Shown here one piece after another: positions 10,944 through 22,707 of a stretch of DNA of 64,000 nucleotides. The notes below the pieces were generated by a model. That model made no database searches. It had not been told where the DNA came from and worked only from the letters and a program-made list of their open reading frames with translations. This DNA comes from Harmonia axyridis (Eukaryota > Arthropoda > Insecta > Coleoptera > Coccinellidae): the NCBI RefSeq assembly GCF_914767665.1, contig NC_059507.1, positions 15,314,001 through 15,378,000 on the forward strand. Direction: 5' to 3'. The first letter of the stretch is position 1. Each line of letters begins with the position of its first letter. The position numbers were made by a program, and so were the translations under genes.

Positions 10944-12494
10944 CAGGGTGGGCAAATTTCGATGTTTTAGCACTACAACTTTTGAACCAGAGGAGATAGA
11001 CAAAATCTGATAACCCATTCTCGGTCTCTTTTTCTGAGAAACCTACAAGGGTAGTATTCATTTTTGTCTACCTTCTTTTGTTTTCGAGTTATAAGCGAAA
11101 ATTGTAAAAATGGCGATATCGAAAAACATTTATATCTCCGCTAATACTGATGATAGAGCTCTGAAATTAAAACATTATACAGGCACTTTTTTACGTAGAA
11201 TTCAGTAGCGAGCTCGTATTTTCAAAAGGGTTTTTAATTACGAAGCTATGACCCAAAGTTATGTTTTTTCAAATGGGAACACTAGATTTTTGTGCCATTT
11301 TCTGAAAGCTTCATTTTTCCTGATTTCAAAAATATATAACATCGTATGATTCGTATCAAAATAAATAACAGAAAATGGTCAAAAACCTTTTTTTACTTAA
11401 GAGTCTCAATATTTCTATGGTTTCAACTGTTGATGAGCCTTTCTATAACAAGAGCAGTGTCCTTCCGTCAATCTGATTATTTCTATGCTTTTCACTTATT
11501 TCTACAAAATTCGAATCTATATTTATTTTATACAAATAGTTTCGAAAAGATAAACGAACTTGGAAAAAGTTTTCCAGGTAGCTTGAACACAGTTTCAAAT
11601 ATTCATCTATTGAAATATCGAGAAGAGGTGTCGACTGTGCATTGTGCGATTGTTGTCATTATTAGGTTAAATATTATTTCTTGTTTGTCCCTCCGTAATT
11701 AAATTGTTGAGTTCAATCATATATGCATTGTTTCATATGCCGTTTAAAATGGATTGGTACTTGTGCGTATTGATTCTGGAGACCTATGTAAATAATCTCC
11801 TGATACATGCATCTCAATACAACTCTTTCGATTGAAAAATTCGATCTTGTGGTTTCTCCGTTATTTCCAAATCAATTTTTAGATAAAAAATTTATAAAAC
11901 ATATCTAGATTCGAATTTTGTAGAAATAAGTGAAAAGCATAGAAATAATCAGATTAACAGAAGGACACTGCTCTTGTTATAGAAAGCTCAATTTTTCTGT
12001 GTTCATTAACAGTTGAAACCATAGAAATATTGAGACTCTTAGGTGAAAAGAGGTTTTGGTCATTTTCTATTATTTATATCGATCCGAATCATACGATATT
12101 ATATATTTTTGAAATCAGGAAAAATCAAGCTTTCAGAAAATGACACAAAAATCTAGTGTTCCCATTTGAAAAAACATAATTTTGGGTCATAGCTTCGTAA
12201 TTAAAAACCCTTTCGAAGAGACAAGCACACCACTGGATTCTACGTGAAAAAGTACCTGTATAATGTTTTAATTTCAGAGCTCTATCATCAGTATTAGGGG
12301 AGATAAAAATGTTTTTCGATATCGCCATTATTCCAATTTTCGCTTTTAACTCGAAAACAAAAGAAGGTGGCCAAAAATGAATACTACCCTTGTTAGTTTC
12401 TCAGAAAAAGAGATCGAGAAGTGGGTATCAGATTTTGTCTATCTCCTCTGGTTCAAAAGTTGTAGTGCTAAAACATCGAAATTTGCCCACCCTG
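10944..12494. repeat. Long palindromic TA-flanked element (IR-1)
   Basis: A 1551-bp inverted-repeat element. Both ends read CAGGGTGGGCAAATTTCGAT inward, and TA flanks it at 10942-10943 and 12495-12496. The outer 450 bp of the arms match with few differences; pairing becomes weaker toward the centre near 11720, but blocks around 11455-11530 and 11920-11970 still pair. There is no coding sequence. Transcription would give a long hairpin RNA. The termini match the element at 18101-19648, and the interior differs. Confidence 0.8.
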
Positions 12495-12496
12495 TA

Positions 12497-13674
12497 CAGT
12501 GCATCCCATTTTGGGTGAGACAGCCAGGTTTCTCGCTTGTTATTGAAGATAGAGCCTTGCGGTTTTCACGTTCCTGTCCTACTTTTTCGTGAAACTCAAG
12601 TTGGTCTAATCAGATTTTGCATAACTGTTTCCGTTCAAGAGATACAGGGCGATTTTGGAAATTGATACTTTTCGGACCCCTGCTTTATCTCCGAAGTTAG
12701 TAGCAATAATGCTGAGGTAAAAACTACATCTGAATCAGAATTCTGCGTAGAATCCAGTGGCATACTCAATTTTTTTTTCGGGGTATGGTTTTGAAGATTC
12801 AACACAAACCTATATTTTTTTTAATGGAACACCCTGTATATTATTACTTCGTTGGATTCGTAATTTTTTTTCCTTCAAAATGATGTAATACTATGTAGGT
12901 AGGATGTTCAGAAATATAAAAAAACACTAAAACATCAAATAATGATGGTTTTTTTGTTAATGGGCAATGGATTCCCCATATAAAAAAAGAATCAATAATA
13001 ATAATAATAATTCATTGCGATGACAGCTAGATCAGATTGGTTTTTTCTTCCCAATGCTTGCTTGATAAAACAATACTGCCAAATGCATAGTAGCCATAAT
13101 AACAACAAGAATGTTTGTATCATCAATGACCTACTACTTTTTAAAAATCAAAAGTAATAATCCTCCTATTGAAACTTGGGAAATTCATTTATTTAAATTA
13201 AATTAAATAATTAAATTTTTTAATGTTTTAGTGTTTTTTTATATTTCTGAACATCCTACCTACATGGTATCATACATCATTTTGAAGGAAAAAAAATTAC
13301 GAATCCAACGAAGTAATAATATACAAGGTGTTTCATTGAAAAAAATATAAGTTTGTGTTGAATCTTCAAAACCATACCCCGAAAAAAGAAATTGAGTACG
13401 CCACTGGATTCTACGCAGAATTCTGATTCAGATGTAGTTTTCACCTCAGCATTATTTCTACTAACTTTGGAGACAAAGGAGGGGTCCGAAAAGTATCAAT
13501 TTCCAAAATCACCCTGTATCTCTTGAACGGAAACAGTTATGAAAAATCTGATTAGACCAACTTGAGTTTCACGAAAAAGTAGGACAGGAACGTGAAAACC
13601 GCAAGGCTCTATCTTAAATAACAAGCGAGAAACCTGGCTGTCTCACCCAAAAAGGGATGCACTGTACATAGCGT
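12497..13674. repeat. Composite palindrome abutting IR-1 (IR-2)
   Basis: An 1178-bp palindrome whose ends read CAGTGCATCCC inward, flanked by TA on both sides; the left TA is the right TA of IR-1. Each outer arm (12497-12836 and 13324-13674) is itself bounded by an element-like end, AACACCCTG next to TA. The inner part (12839-13321) is a second palindrome around AT-rich microsatellite-like sequence near 12990-13010. This looks like an inverted duplication of one short element around a second insertion. Confidence 0.75.
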
Positions 13675-13681
13675 AGAAGTG

Positions 13682-13989
13682 ACAATCTGTGTAGAAATTA
13701 TTCTAGATAATTTAAAAAAACTCAAGTGATGGTTTCACATAACAACTGTCAACAAAATTATTTGATAATTTTGGCTCCAGCCTACTACTTGAACAAAAAA
13801 CTAAAAGCATATCACATTAACATACACCTCCTTTATGGGATGATATAGAAAAACACTTTCTTTTTGTGTTTTTGTTTAAGTAGTAGGCTGGAGCCAGATT
13901 TGTCGAATAATATTGTTGACTGTTGTCATGTGAAATCAGCATTTGAGTTTTTTAAATTATGTAGAACAATTTCTACAGATATTGCCAGT
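13682..13989. repeat. Short palindromic element (IR-3)
   Basis: Two arms of about 120 bp pair around a loop near 13815-13860; the inner arms read GGCTCCAGCCTACTACTT and its complement. The 9-bp sequence TGTACATAG occurs on both sides (13673-13681 and 13990-13998), possibly a target-site duplication. Confidence 0.65.
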
Positions 13990-14414
13990 TGTACATAGAT
14001 ATATTTTTTGAGATCAAATTACTAGAAAACGGCACTTTGTGCCAGAAAATATGAATTTTACTTTTATTTTTCAAATTAGCCAAATATTTATCAATGAGCA
14101 TTCAAGTTATATTTAAGAGTTGGATTCTTCGAATTTCTGATGTTGTCATGTACTGTAATGTTCATAATAAAAAAAGGGACAGATGTGTATCGAGAGAAGA
14201 TGCATCACATCAAGGAAAAACTATATTCCAAAAATCATCTCCTTTGATGATACCATCTACGAGATATAGCAGAAAATTACTTTTTTTCGTCGATTTTCAA
14301 CAGTCTGTATCTTTTTAAATGGACCGAATCAAAAAAAATGGTAATAGAAAAAAGTGTTTTTTTAACTCTTGAATTTTCGGTTGAAATATATGTACAACTC
14401 AAAGACTCACCCTG
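13990..14414 (+). repeat. Truncated relative of the 31.2-kb palindrome
   Basis: The right end (AACTCAAAGACTCACCCTG then TA) closely matches the right end of the element at 31170-31769, and an internal block around 14090-14140 is similar to 31420-31470 in inverted order. The left terminus is missing, apparently lost at IR-3. Confidence 0.45.
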
Positions 14415-14423
14415 TATAAGAGG

Positions 14424-17400
14424 ATGGGTAATGTAAAATTTATTGTTGTTTTTTTAACTTTTTATAGCGACAAATTAGAGTTAAGAATAAATGTAGAAAT
14501 TTGGCATAAAAATTCAACTGAATTTAGAGATGACAATTCCATAATCATCTACAATTCTTCTTCTGATCCAAGATCTTCCACACACAATGACCAACCAAGT
14601 TGTCGGTTCACAGACCAAATTATCGCAACGAAATCCCAAAGGTTCCATTCGAATTCAAAAACTCCCAAACAATTGGGGATGAAAACATGTCAACTTTTTC
14701 GTTGAAAAACATCCGCGGACATTCACACAATACCAGATTCCAAGAGAACACGAAGGATTGATGCGCATTCCAAAGATGTATTTATCTTATAAACCATAAA
14801 GAGTAGCCTGTACAAGTCCAGGCTGTTCGAAAAACTGGCTTACCGAGAAAATCAACATTTTCTCTTCTGTACCAACAAAAGCTGGATCGGCTGATTGAGG
14901 AATATCTTCAAATAATAAGGCTCGACTCCTGACGAACAATGTATGTCCGACCGGCCGAAAACACGGGGACCAACGAACAAAGTAATAAGCAACTTCTAAT
15001 TTTCTGGGTAAGGGTTACATAAATATAACAATTTGAAATATTGTTTTTCTGATAGTGTCGACACTACGTATATAAAAGAAAACATGGTTAATGTGAAATG
15101 TACTTTTGTTGTTTTTAACTAAGGAAATTCAAATTTGGAGAGGACATTTCCATAATCATCTAACATTCTTCCTCTGCTCCAAGATCTTCACACACAATGA
15201 CCGACCAAGTTGCCTGTTCACAGACCAAATCATCAGGACGAAATCTCGAAGGTTCCATTCGAATTCAAAAACTCCCAATCAATTGGGGATGAAAACATGT
15301 CAACTTTTTCGTTGAAAAACATCCGCGGACATTCACACAATACCAGATTCCAAGAGAACACGAAGGATTGATGCGCATTCCAAAGATGTATTTATCTTAT
15401 AAACCGTAAAGAGTAGCCTGTACAAGTCCAGGCTCTTCGAAAAACTGGCTTACCGAGAAAATCAACATTTTCTCTTCTGTACCAACAAAAGCTGGATCGG
15501 CTGATTGAGGAATATCTCCAAATAATAAGGCTCGACTCCTGACGAACAATGTATGTCCGACCGGCCGAAAACACGGGGACCAACGAACAAAGTAATAAGC
15601 AACTTCTAATTTTCTGGGTAAGGGTTACATAAATATAACAATTTGAAATATTGTTTTTCTGATAGTGTCGACACTACGTATATAAAAGAAAACATGGTTA
15701 ATGTGAAATGTACTTTTGTTGTTTTTAACTAAGGAAATTCAAATTTGGAGAGGACATTTCCATAATCATCTAACATTCTTCCTCTGCTCCAAGATCTTCA
15801 CACACAATGACCGACCAAGTTGCCTGTTCACAGACCAAATCATCAGGACGAAATCTCGAAGGTTCCATTCGAATTCAAAAACTCCCAATCAATTGGGGAT
15901 GAAAACATGTCAACTTTTTCGTTGAAAAACATCCGCGGACATTCACACAATACCAGATTCCAAGAGAACACGAAGGATTGATGCGCATTCCAAAGATGTA
16001 TTTATCTTATAAACCGTAAAGAGTAGCCTGTACAAGTCCAGGCTCTTCGAAAAACTGGCTTACCGAGAAAATCAACATTTTCTCTTCTGTACCAACAAAA
16101 GCTGGATCGGCTGATTGAGGAATATCTCCAAATAATAAGGCTCGACTCCTGACGAACAATGTATGTCCGACCGGCCGAAAACACGGGGACCAACGAACAA
16201 AGTAATAAGCAACTTCTAATTTTCTGGGTAAGGGTTACATAAATATAACAATTTGAAATATTGTTTTTCTGATAGTGTCGACACTACGTATATAAAAGAA
16301 AACATGGTTAATGTGAAATGTACTTTTGTTGTTTTTAACTAAGGAAATTCAAATTTGGAGAGGACATTTCCATAATCATCTAACATTCTTCCTCTGCTCC
16401 AAGATCTTCACACACAATGACCGACCAAGTTGCCTGTTCACAGACCAAATCATCAGGACGAAATCTCGAAGGTTCCATTCGAATTCAAAAACTCCCAATC
16501 AATTGGGGATGAAAACATGTCAACTTTTTCGTTGAAAAACATCCGCGGACATTCACACAATACCAGATTCCAAGAGAACACGAAGGATTGATGCGCATTC
16601 CAAAGATGTATTTATCTTATAAACCGTAAAGAGTAGCCTGTACAAGTCCAGGCTCTTCGAAAAACTGGCTTACCGAGAAAATCAACATTTTCTCTTCTGT
16701 ACCAACAAAAGCTGGATCGGCTGATTGAGGGATATCCTCAAATGATAAGGCTCGACTCCTGATGTCTGTCCGACTGACCAAAAACACGAGGAACAACGAA
16801 CAAAGTAATTAGCAACTTCTAATTTTCTGGGTAAGGGTTACATAAATATGACAATTTGAAATATTGTTTTTCTGATAGTGTCGACACTACGTATATAAAA
16901 GAAAACATGGTTAATGTGAAATGTACTTTTGTTGTTTTTAACTAAGGAAATTCAAATTTGGAGAGGACATTTCCATAATCATCTAACATTCTTCCTCTGC
17001 TCCAAGATCTTCACACACAATGACCGACCAAGTTGCCTGTTCACAGACCAAATCATCAGGACGAAATCTCGAAGGTTCCATTCGAATTCAAAAACTCCCA
17101 ATCAATTGGGGATGAAAACATGTCAACTTTTTCGTTGAAAAACATCCGCGGACATTCACACAATACCAGATTCCAAGAGAACACGAAGGATTGATGCGCA
17201 TTCCAAAGATGTATTTATCTTATAAACCGTAAAGAGTAGCCTGTACAAGTCCAGGCTCTTCGAAAAACTGGCTTACCGAGAAAATCAACATTTTCTCTTC
17301 TGTACCAACAAAAGCTGGATCGGCTGATTGAGGGATATCCTCAAATGATAAGGCTCGACTCCTGATGTCTGTCCGACTGACCAAAAACACGAGGAACAAC

Positions 17401-18098
17401 GAACAAAGTAATAAGCAACTTCTAATTTTCTGGGTAAGGGTTACATAAATATAACAATTTGAAATATTGTTTTTCTGATAGTGTCGACACTACGTATATA
17501 AAAGAAAACATGGTTAATGTGAAATGTACTTTTGTTGTTTTTAACTAAGGAAATTCAAATTTGGAGAGGACATTTCCATAATCATCTAACATTCTTCCTC
17601 TGCTCCAAGATCTTCACACACAATGACCGACCAAGTTGCCTGTTCACAGACCAAATCATCAGGACGAAATCTCGAAGGTTCCATTCGAATTCAAAAACTC
17701 CCAATCAATTGGGGATGAAAACATGTCAACTTTTTCGTTGAAAAACATCCGCGGACATTCACACAATACCAGATTCCAAGAGAACACGAAGGATTGATGC
17801 GCATTCCAAAGATGTATTTATCTTATAAACCGTAAAGAGTAGCCTGTACAAGTCCAGGCTCTTCGAAAAACTGGCTTACCGAGAAAATCAACATTTTCTC
17901 TTCTGTACCAACAAAAGCTGGATCGGCTGATTGAGGGATATCCTCAAATGATAAGGCTCGACTCCTGATGTCTGTCCGACTGACCAAAAACACGAGGAAC
18001 AACGAACAAAGTAATTAGCAACTTCTAATTTTCTGGGTAAGGGTTCCATAAATATGACAATTTGAAATATTGTTTTTCTGATATTGTCGACACTACTG
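14424..18098 (+). repeat. Satellite array, 603/610-bp units (units 1-6)
   Basis: Tandem units begin at 14424, 15084, 15694, 16304, 16907 and 17510, counted from the anchor ATGGTTAATGTG. Spacings are 660 (a diverged first unit with extra sequence), 610, 610, 603 and 603. Units 2-4 are virtually identical; the 603-bp form differs by a block near the end of the unit. A 69-codon frame recurs in each unit because units are alike; it does not start with ATG and has no recognised motif, so I do not call it a gene. The sixth unit stops at the palindrome that starts at 18101. Confidence 0.85.
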
Positions 18099-18100
18099 TA

Positions 18101-19648
18101 CAGGGTGGGCAAATAAGCGAGGTAAGCGGCTATATCTCAGGATCCACTCATCGTAGAGACTTGCGGTAAAAAATTTTACCACTAAAGTAAACAGAAGAAA
18201 ACACTTGAAATTGTTTTGAAGTTCATACCTCCACCGCTAGGGGGCGTAATAGCTATCGTCGAGTAGAAAAATGCATTTTACTCGAAAAATTTTCATATTA
18301 AGTTGGAAAAAAAATATCATAACTGTAAACCTTGAAAAATTATCTATCTGTTTGAATTGTCACTTTCGATTTTGCGACATCGAATAAGGGTGGAGGAAAG
18401 ATAGAAATCTGACTGATTGAAATGTCTGTAACTTCAGTTTGGCTCAACATTTTTGAGCAAATTAGATCTTATTTGAGAGACAACATCTTGTTGATTAAGG
18501 AAAAAATATAATTATGATGAATTTGATTAAGCTGCTTCCGATAGGGAGCGCTAAGTCAGAAGTTCATTGTTTTGTTCATTTTTCTCTGAAATTTCAAATG
18601 TAATGATAGGATTTTCTTAACAGAAACAAAAGTTTCATTGAATTTGCATGAAAAAACGTGAAGGTCGCAAAGCGATAATTTCAGGCTTTCTGAAGTTATG
18701 GCCGAAAGAAGATATTCTTCAACTGATGCACTGCGAAAAAACAAACTGAGTCTTCAAGTTCTAACAGAAACAGAAATCCCATCAAATTTGTATGAAAAAA
18801 CCAAAAGGTCGCAAAGCGATAGCTTCAGGCGTTCTGCAGTTATGGCCGAAAGATGACACAATTTAGTTTTTCAGTGCATCAGTTGAAGAATATCTTTTTT
18901 CGTCCATAACTAGAGAACCCCTGAAGCTATCGCTTTGCGACCTTTTGGTTTTTTCATACAAATTTGATGGGATTTCTGTTTCTGTTAGAACTTGAAGACT
19001 CAATTTGGTTTTTCGCAGTGCATCAGTTGAAGAATATCTTCTTTCGGCCATAACTTCAGAACGCCTGAAATTATCGTTTTGCGACCTTCACGTTTTTTCA
19101 TGCAAATTCAATGAAATTTTTGTTTCTGTCAAGAAAATCCTATCATTACATTTGAAATTTCAGAGAAAAATGAACAAAACAATGAACTTCTGACTTAGTG
19201 CTCCCTATCGGAAGCAGCTGAATCAAATTCATCCTGATTATATTTTTTCCTTTATCAACAAGATGTTGTCTCTCAAATAAGATCTAATTTGCTCAAAAAT
19301 GTTGAGCCAAACTGAAGTTACAGACATTTCAATCAGTCAGATTTCTATCTTTCCCCCACCCTTATTTGATGTCGCAAAATCGAAAGTGACAATTCAAACA
19401 GATAGATAATTTTCCAAGGTTTACAGTGATGATATTTTTTTTCTAACTTAATATGAAAATTTTTCGAGTAAAATGCATTTTTCTACTCGACGATAGCTAT
19501 TACGCCCCCTAGCGGTGGAGGTTTGAACTTCAAAACAATTTCCAGTGTTTTCTTTTGTTTACTTTAGTAGTAAAATTTTTTACCGCAAGTCTCTACGATG
19601 AGTTGTTCCTGAGATATAGCCGCTTACCTCGCTTATTTGCCCACCCTG
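18101..19648. repeat. 1.55-kb near-complete palindrome inside the satellite (IR-4)
   Basis: Both ends read CAGGGTGGGCAAATAAGCGA inward and TA flanks the element (18099-18100 and 19649-19650). The two arms of about 770 bp pair almost to the centre near 18860. In addition the arms contain related short modules (ACTGATGCACTGCGAAAA, TCGCAAAGCGAT) repeated within one arm. Short frames occur only as reflections of the palindrome. It interrupts a satellite unit at GACACTAC. Its termini are those of IR-1 but the interior is different. Confidence 0.85.
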
Positions 19649-19650
19649 TA

Positions 19651-20119
19651 CATCTATTTGTACATATGAAAAAGAAACAATAGACAAAATCATGGTTAAT
19701 GTGAAACTTACTGTTGTTGTTTTCAACTAAAGGAATCTAAATTTGTTTAGGACATTTCCATAATCATCTAACATTCTTCCTCTGATCCAAGATCTTCACA
19801 CACAATGGCCGACCAAGTTGCCTGTTCACAGACCAAATCATCACGACGAAGTCTCAACGGTTCCATTCGAATTCAAAAACTCCCAATCAATTGGGGATGA
19901 AAACATGTCAAATTTTTCGTTGAAAAACATCCGCGGACATTCACACAATACCAGATTCCAAGAGAACACGAAGGATTGATGCGCATTCCAAAGATGTATT
20001 TATCTTATAAACCATAAAGAGTAGCCTGTACAAGTCCAGGCTCTTCGAAAAACTGGCTTACCGAGAAAATCAACATTTTCTCTTCTGTACCAACAAAAGC
20101 TGGATCGGCTGATTGAGGG
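19651..20119 (+). repeat. Satellite array, last diverged partial unit
   Basis: The 603/610-bp satellite resumes after the palindrome (anchor ATGGTTAATGTG at 19692) and continues to GGCTGATTGAGGG near 20119, about 430 bp into the unit, with more differences than the inner units. Confidence 0.8.
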
Positions 20120-20573
20120 ATTATAAATAAAACATGTAGGCGGCCCTCACACATTGCAGAAGATATGCGGAACCGCAAAAAATTGATATGTGACATTATT
20201 TGTATTGTAACAATGCGTGCCCGCTCCTAAATATGCATAGAGCAAATTTATTCCGTTCACGTTTTCTAGTTAGCTGCGCATCCTTATGGATAGCACCGCC
20301 ACCGCTGATGCCGGGGACCTGACGATGCCGATGTTAACAATAGCCTGGGTAGCTTCGAAGCGCCGGTTATCATGTGCTGCCGCTTTTTGTGAGCCTTCGT
20401 TTGTGGCCGCCTCGACCGCCAGATATGTATGTGATCGGACAGAGTAATACGGTCCTCCGGTTTCGTATTACATAACTCTAATTGGACGTTTGAAATTACG
20501 GCGCTATTTATGGGTTTTCGGCTTTAGAATGGATGTTGGTTGATGGTTATCTTCGTATACTTACACACATCGT
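20120..20573. other. GC-richer unassigned block
   Basis: The stretch 20260-20450 is clearly richer in G and C than its neighbours and looks single-copy here. I see no long frame and no RNA fold that I recognise. A conserved non-coding or untranslated segment is possible. Confidence 0.3.
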
Positions 20574-20960
20574 CAAAAGTCTTGGCCCCACCTATCAACT
20601 CTCAAATTGTTGAGTGTAACATGACAATTTTTTGTGTGTGGCATTTTCACTTATTACTTAAGTGAAAACAATAAACCGGCAAAAAATGTTTCTTTTTCGG
20701 TAGAATACAGGTGTATTTGAAGAAAATCAATTCGGATTCAGTTGTGGAATAACTATAATCAATCAAAATAAAGCATCGATAAATTTAGTTTTTCTTTTTT
20801 CATGTTTCCTATTTTGTTGCATCCTGCATTAAGCAAAGAGTAATAAAGATTTTCTATCAAATATACTTGAAATAAAGGAAAATATTCATCTCATTACCAG
20901 AACATATATTATTTATTTCTTGAGAAACCTAGAGGGGGCCAAGACTTTTGACGATGTGTG
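20574..20960. mobile_element. TA-flanked MITE with 26-bp terminal inverted repeats
   Basis: A 387-bp AT-rich element without coding sequence. Both ends begin CACACATCGTCAAAAGTCTT and are identical for 26 bp, with TA at 20572-20573 and 20961-20962. The long perfect ends and TA flanks suggest a Tc1/mariner-type non-autonomous element of recent origin. Confidence 0.8.
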
Positions 20961-21205
20961 TAGATGATCTTACGCGAGAAAATGAAACAAAAAAAAGCTC
21001 TCCAAAACACCTATTGCATATATGAAATAATGTTTAAAAAAAAGAGAAAAGCTGATGCTTTCGGTTATTGTACTTTGGTGCTATTGATACTGATGATGCA
21101 ATCATCATGAAATTTTACATAAAACTTAAAATTGTTACTTAATATTCACCTGAAAAATCTCAACTCAATAGGATCTGTTGCTAGTGAACAAACAAGACAA
21201 AAATA

Positions 21206-22018
21206 AACCAAATATATCATAATGATATTTTATTGTGAAGGAATAGAAGCAAAGTTGTCAATTTTTTGATGTTTATATTGAATCTGAAATCTGCCTGCCA
21301 AAGCTATACAGCATCGCATCAGGATTATGTTGTGTCCATCATCAATCTAAAGATGCTGTATCCTGATGTTATTATTTTAAGACCAATTAAAGAATATCCT
21401 TCATCAAGTAGACAGTAGACTCATTGAACCTTTATAATTTGAAGTAATCATTTATTGAGAGTCTTTACCTACCAAAGGATAATTATAATAAAAATAAATA
21501 ATAATAATGAAATTCCTTAAATTGTTATTTCAATTGTAAATATCGATTTGTATACGTTTCATGAGAATTACAAGAAAGAAATCTATGACTACCTGAAGTA
21601 ATTGGTTTCTCTGTGAGTACTCACTATACAGTTACGTTTAGTTAGTTTGAAGTTTCTCCATTGCAATTTTCGTGAAGTAGATATATAATTGGTGAGTTGG
21701 TAAATTCAGTAATTTTGTTGAACTATAAGGCACTGATGAGGAAAAATTGTATTATTAAATACAAAAATTCCGAAACGTACCTCTGTCTTTATGTTCATTT
21801 AGTTATTCAATTCATTAAACAAATAAATAAACATAAAGAAAGAGTTCTTTATGTTTATTTATTTATTCAATTTGTTTACTCAATTTGTACAGTTTTAGTT
21901 AATTTGAATTTTCTTTAGGTTGGTTATTAATTATGTCATTTATAGAATTGGAATTCTCGTATATTCCAAGACAAAAATAAACCGAATATATTATAAAGAC
22001 ATATAGAAATGTTTCATT
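21206..22018 (+). repeat. Dispersed, diverged copy of the ribozyme unit
   Basis: Relative of the 571-bp unit with the blocks ATTGTGAAGGAATAGA, ATATCCTTCATCAAGTAGAC, AAGAAAGAAATCTATGACTA and the ribozyme in the same order. An extra segment (about 21287-21385, containing GATGCTGTATCCTGATG) interrupts it, and a short palindrome has grown at 21819-21870. The beginning of a second unit follows (21950 onward). Confidence 0.75.
21721..21795 (+). ncRNA. Hammerhead-like motif in dispersed unit
   Basis: Core CTGATGA and GAAA and stems I and II are preserved as in the array. The sequence after GAAA is CGTACCTC instead of CGTACGTC, which breaks the second pair of the two-pair stem III and makes CTC the cleavage triplet. 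It may cleave poorly or not at all. The same change occurs in the copy at 48.4 kb. Confidence 0.65.
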
Positions 22019-22345
22019 ATGTATCATCTCAGCCATATATATGAGCTTTTCCAACACGAATGATACAATTGATAATGAGTTTTTGGATGATAATTATTCT
22101 CTAATGAAAATGTTCATAGGCGTACAACTTTGCTTCCGCCGTTTTTTCCAGAATTTGAGGTTTTATTGTGAAAAACGGATTCAAAGTATTGTCATTCCTG
22201 TCATATTGTCAATTATGTCATTTATAGAATTGGAATTCTCGTATATTCCAAGACAAAAATTAACCGAATATATCATAAAGATATATTATTGTGAAGGAAT
22301 AGATACAATGTTGTCAATTTTTTGATATTTATAAATAATATATGT
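22019..22345. repeat. Mariner family B end fragment between ribozyme-unit fragments
   Basis: 22019-22189 matches 23405-23600: both have TTTTCCAACACGAATGA and AATGAGTTTTTGGAT, followed by the mariner family B end (GCGTACAACTTTGCTTCCGC at 22113). Here the mariner stops at 22189, after about 80 bp, and ribozyme-unit sequence (ATTGGAATTCTCGTATATTC, ATATTATTGTGAAGGAATAG) follows up to 22345. Confidence 0.6.
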
Positions 22346-22371
22346 AGGTTGATATTCTTCTTTCATCAAAA

Positions 22372-22707
22372 ATAACACTTTGCAGTAATAGCGTAAAACA
22401 CCTAACCTAACCACATCCTAACCTATCATGAAACCCAAAGTTGAAATAAAAAGAGTATTCGTAGAAAAATAATATTCCAAAGTCCTCTTATCATAATGAT
22501 AACCTGCTTAATGAACATCAAGCATAACACTTTGCAGTAATAGCGTAAAACACCTAACCTAACCACATCCTAACCTATCATGAAACCCAAAGTTGAAATA
22601 AAAAGAGTATTCGTAGAAAAATAATATTCCAAAGTCCTCTTATCATAATGATAACCTGCTTAATGAACATCAAGCATAACACTTTGCAGTAATAGCGTAA
22701 AACACCC
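22372..22707 (+). repeat. 152-bp tandem repeat with telomere-like CCTAA runs
   Basis: Two full units begin at 22372 and 22524 and a short third at 22676. The full units are identical by eye. Each contains CACCTAACCTAACC and a further CCTAACC, close to the insect telomeric repeat (TTAGG on the other strand), but only two to three repeats long. Confidence 0.8.

Noticed and set aside
11146..11175. Hammerhead-like CTGATGA...GAAA in IR-1
   Set aside because: Only TAGAGCTCT lies between the two core parts, leaving a stem II with no workable loop, and no partner strands for stems I and III are visible.
15106..17741. Recurrent 69-codon frame in satellite units
   Set aside because: It does not start with ATG, lacks any motif, and is conserved only because whole units are homogenised.
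21106..21135. CTGATGATGC...ATGAAA resembling a hammerhead core
   Set aside because: The core bases pair with the neighbouring ATCATCA in a simple hairpin and no stems I or III can be formed.
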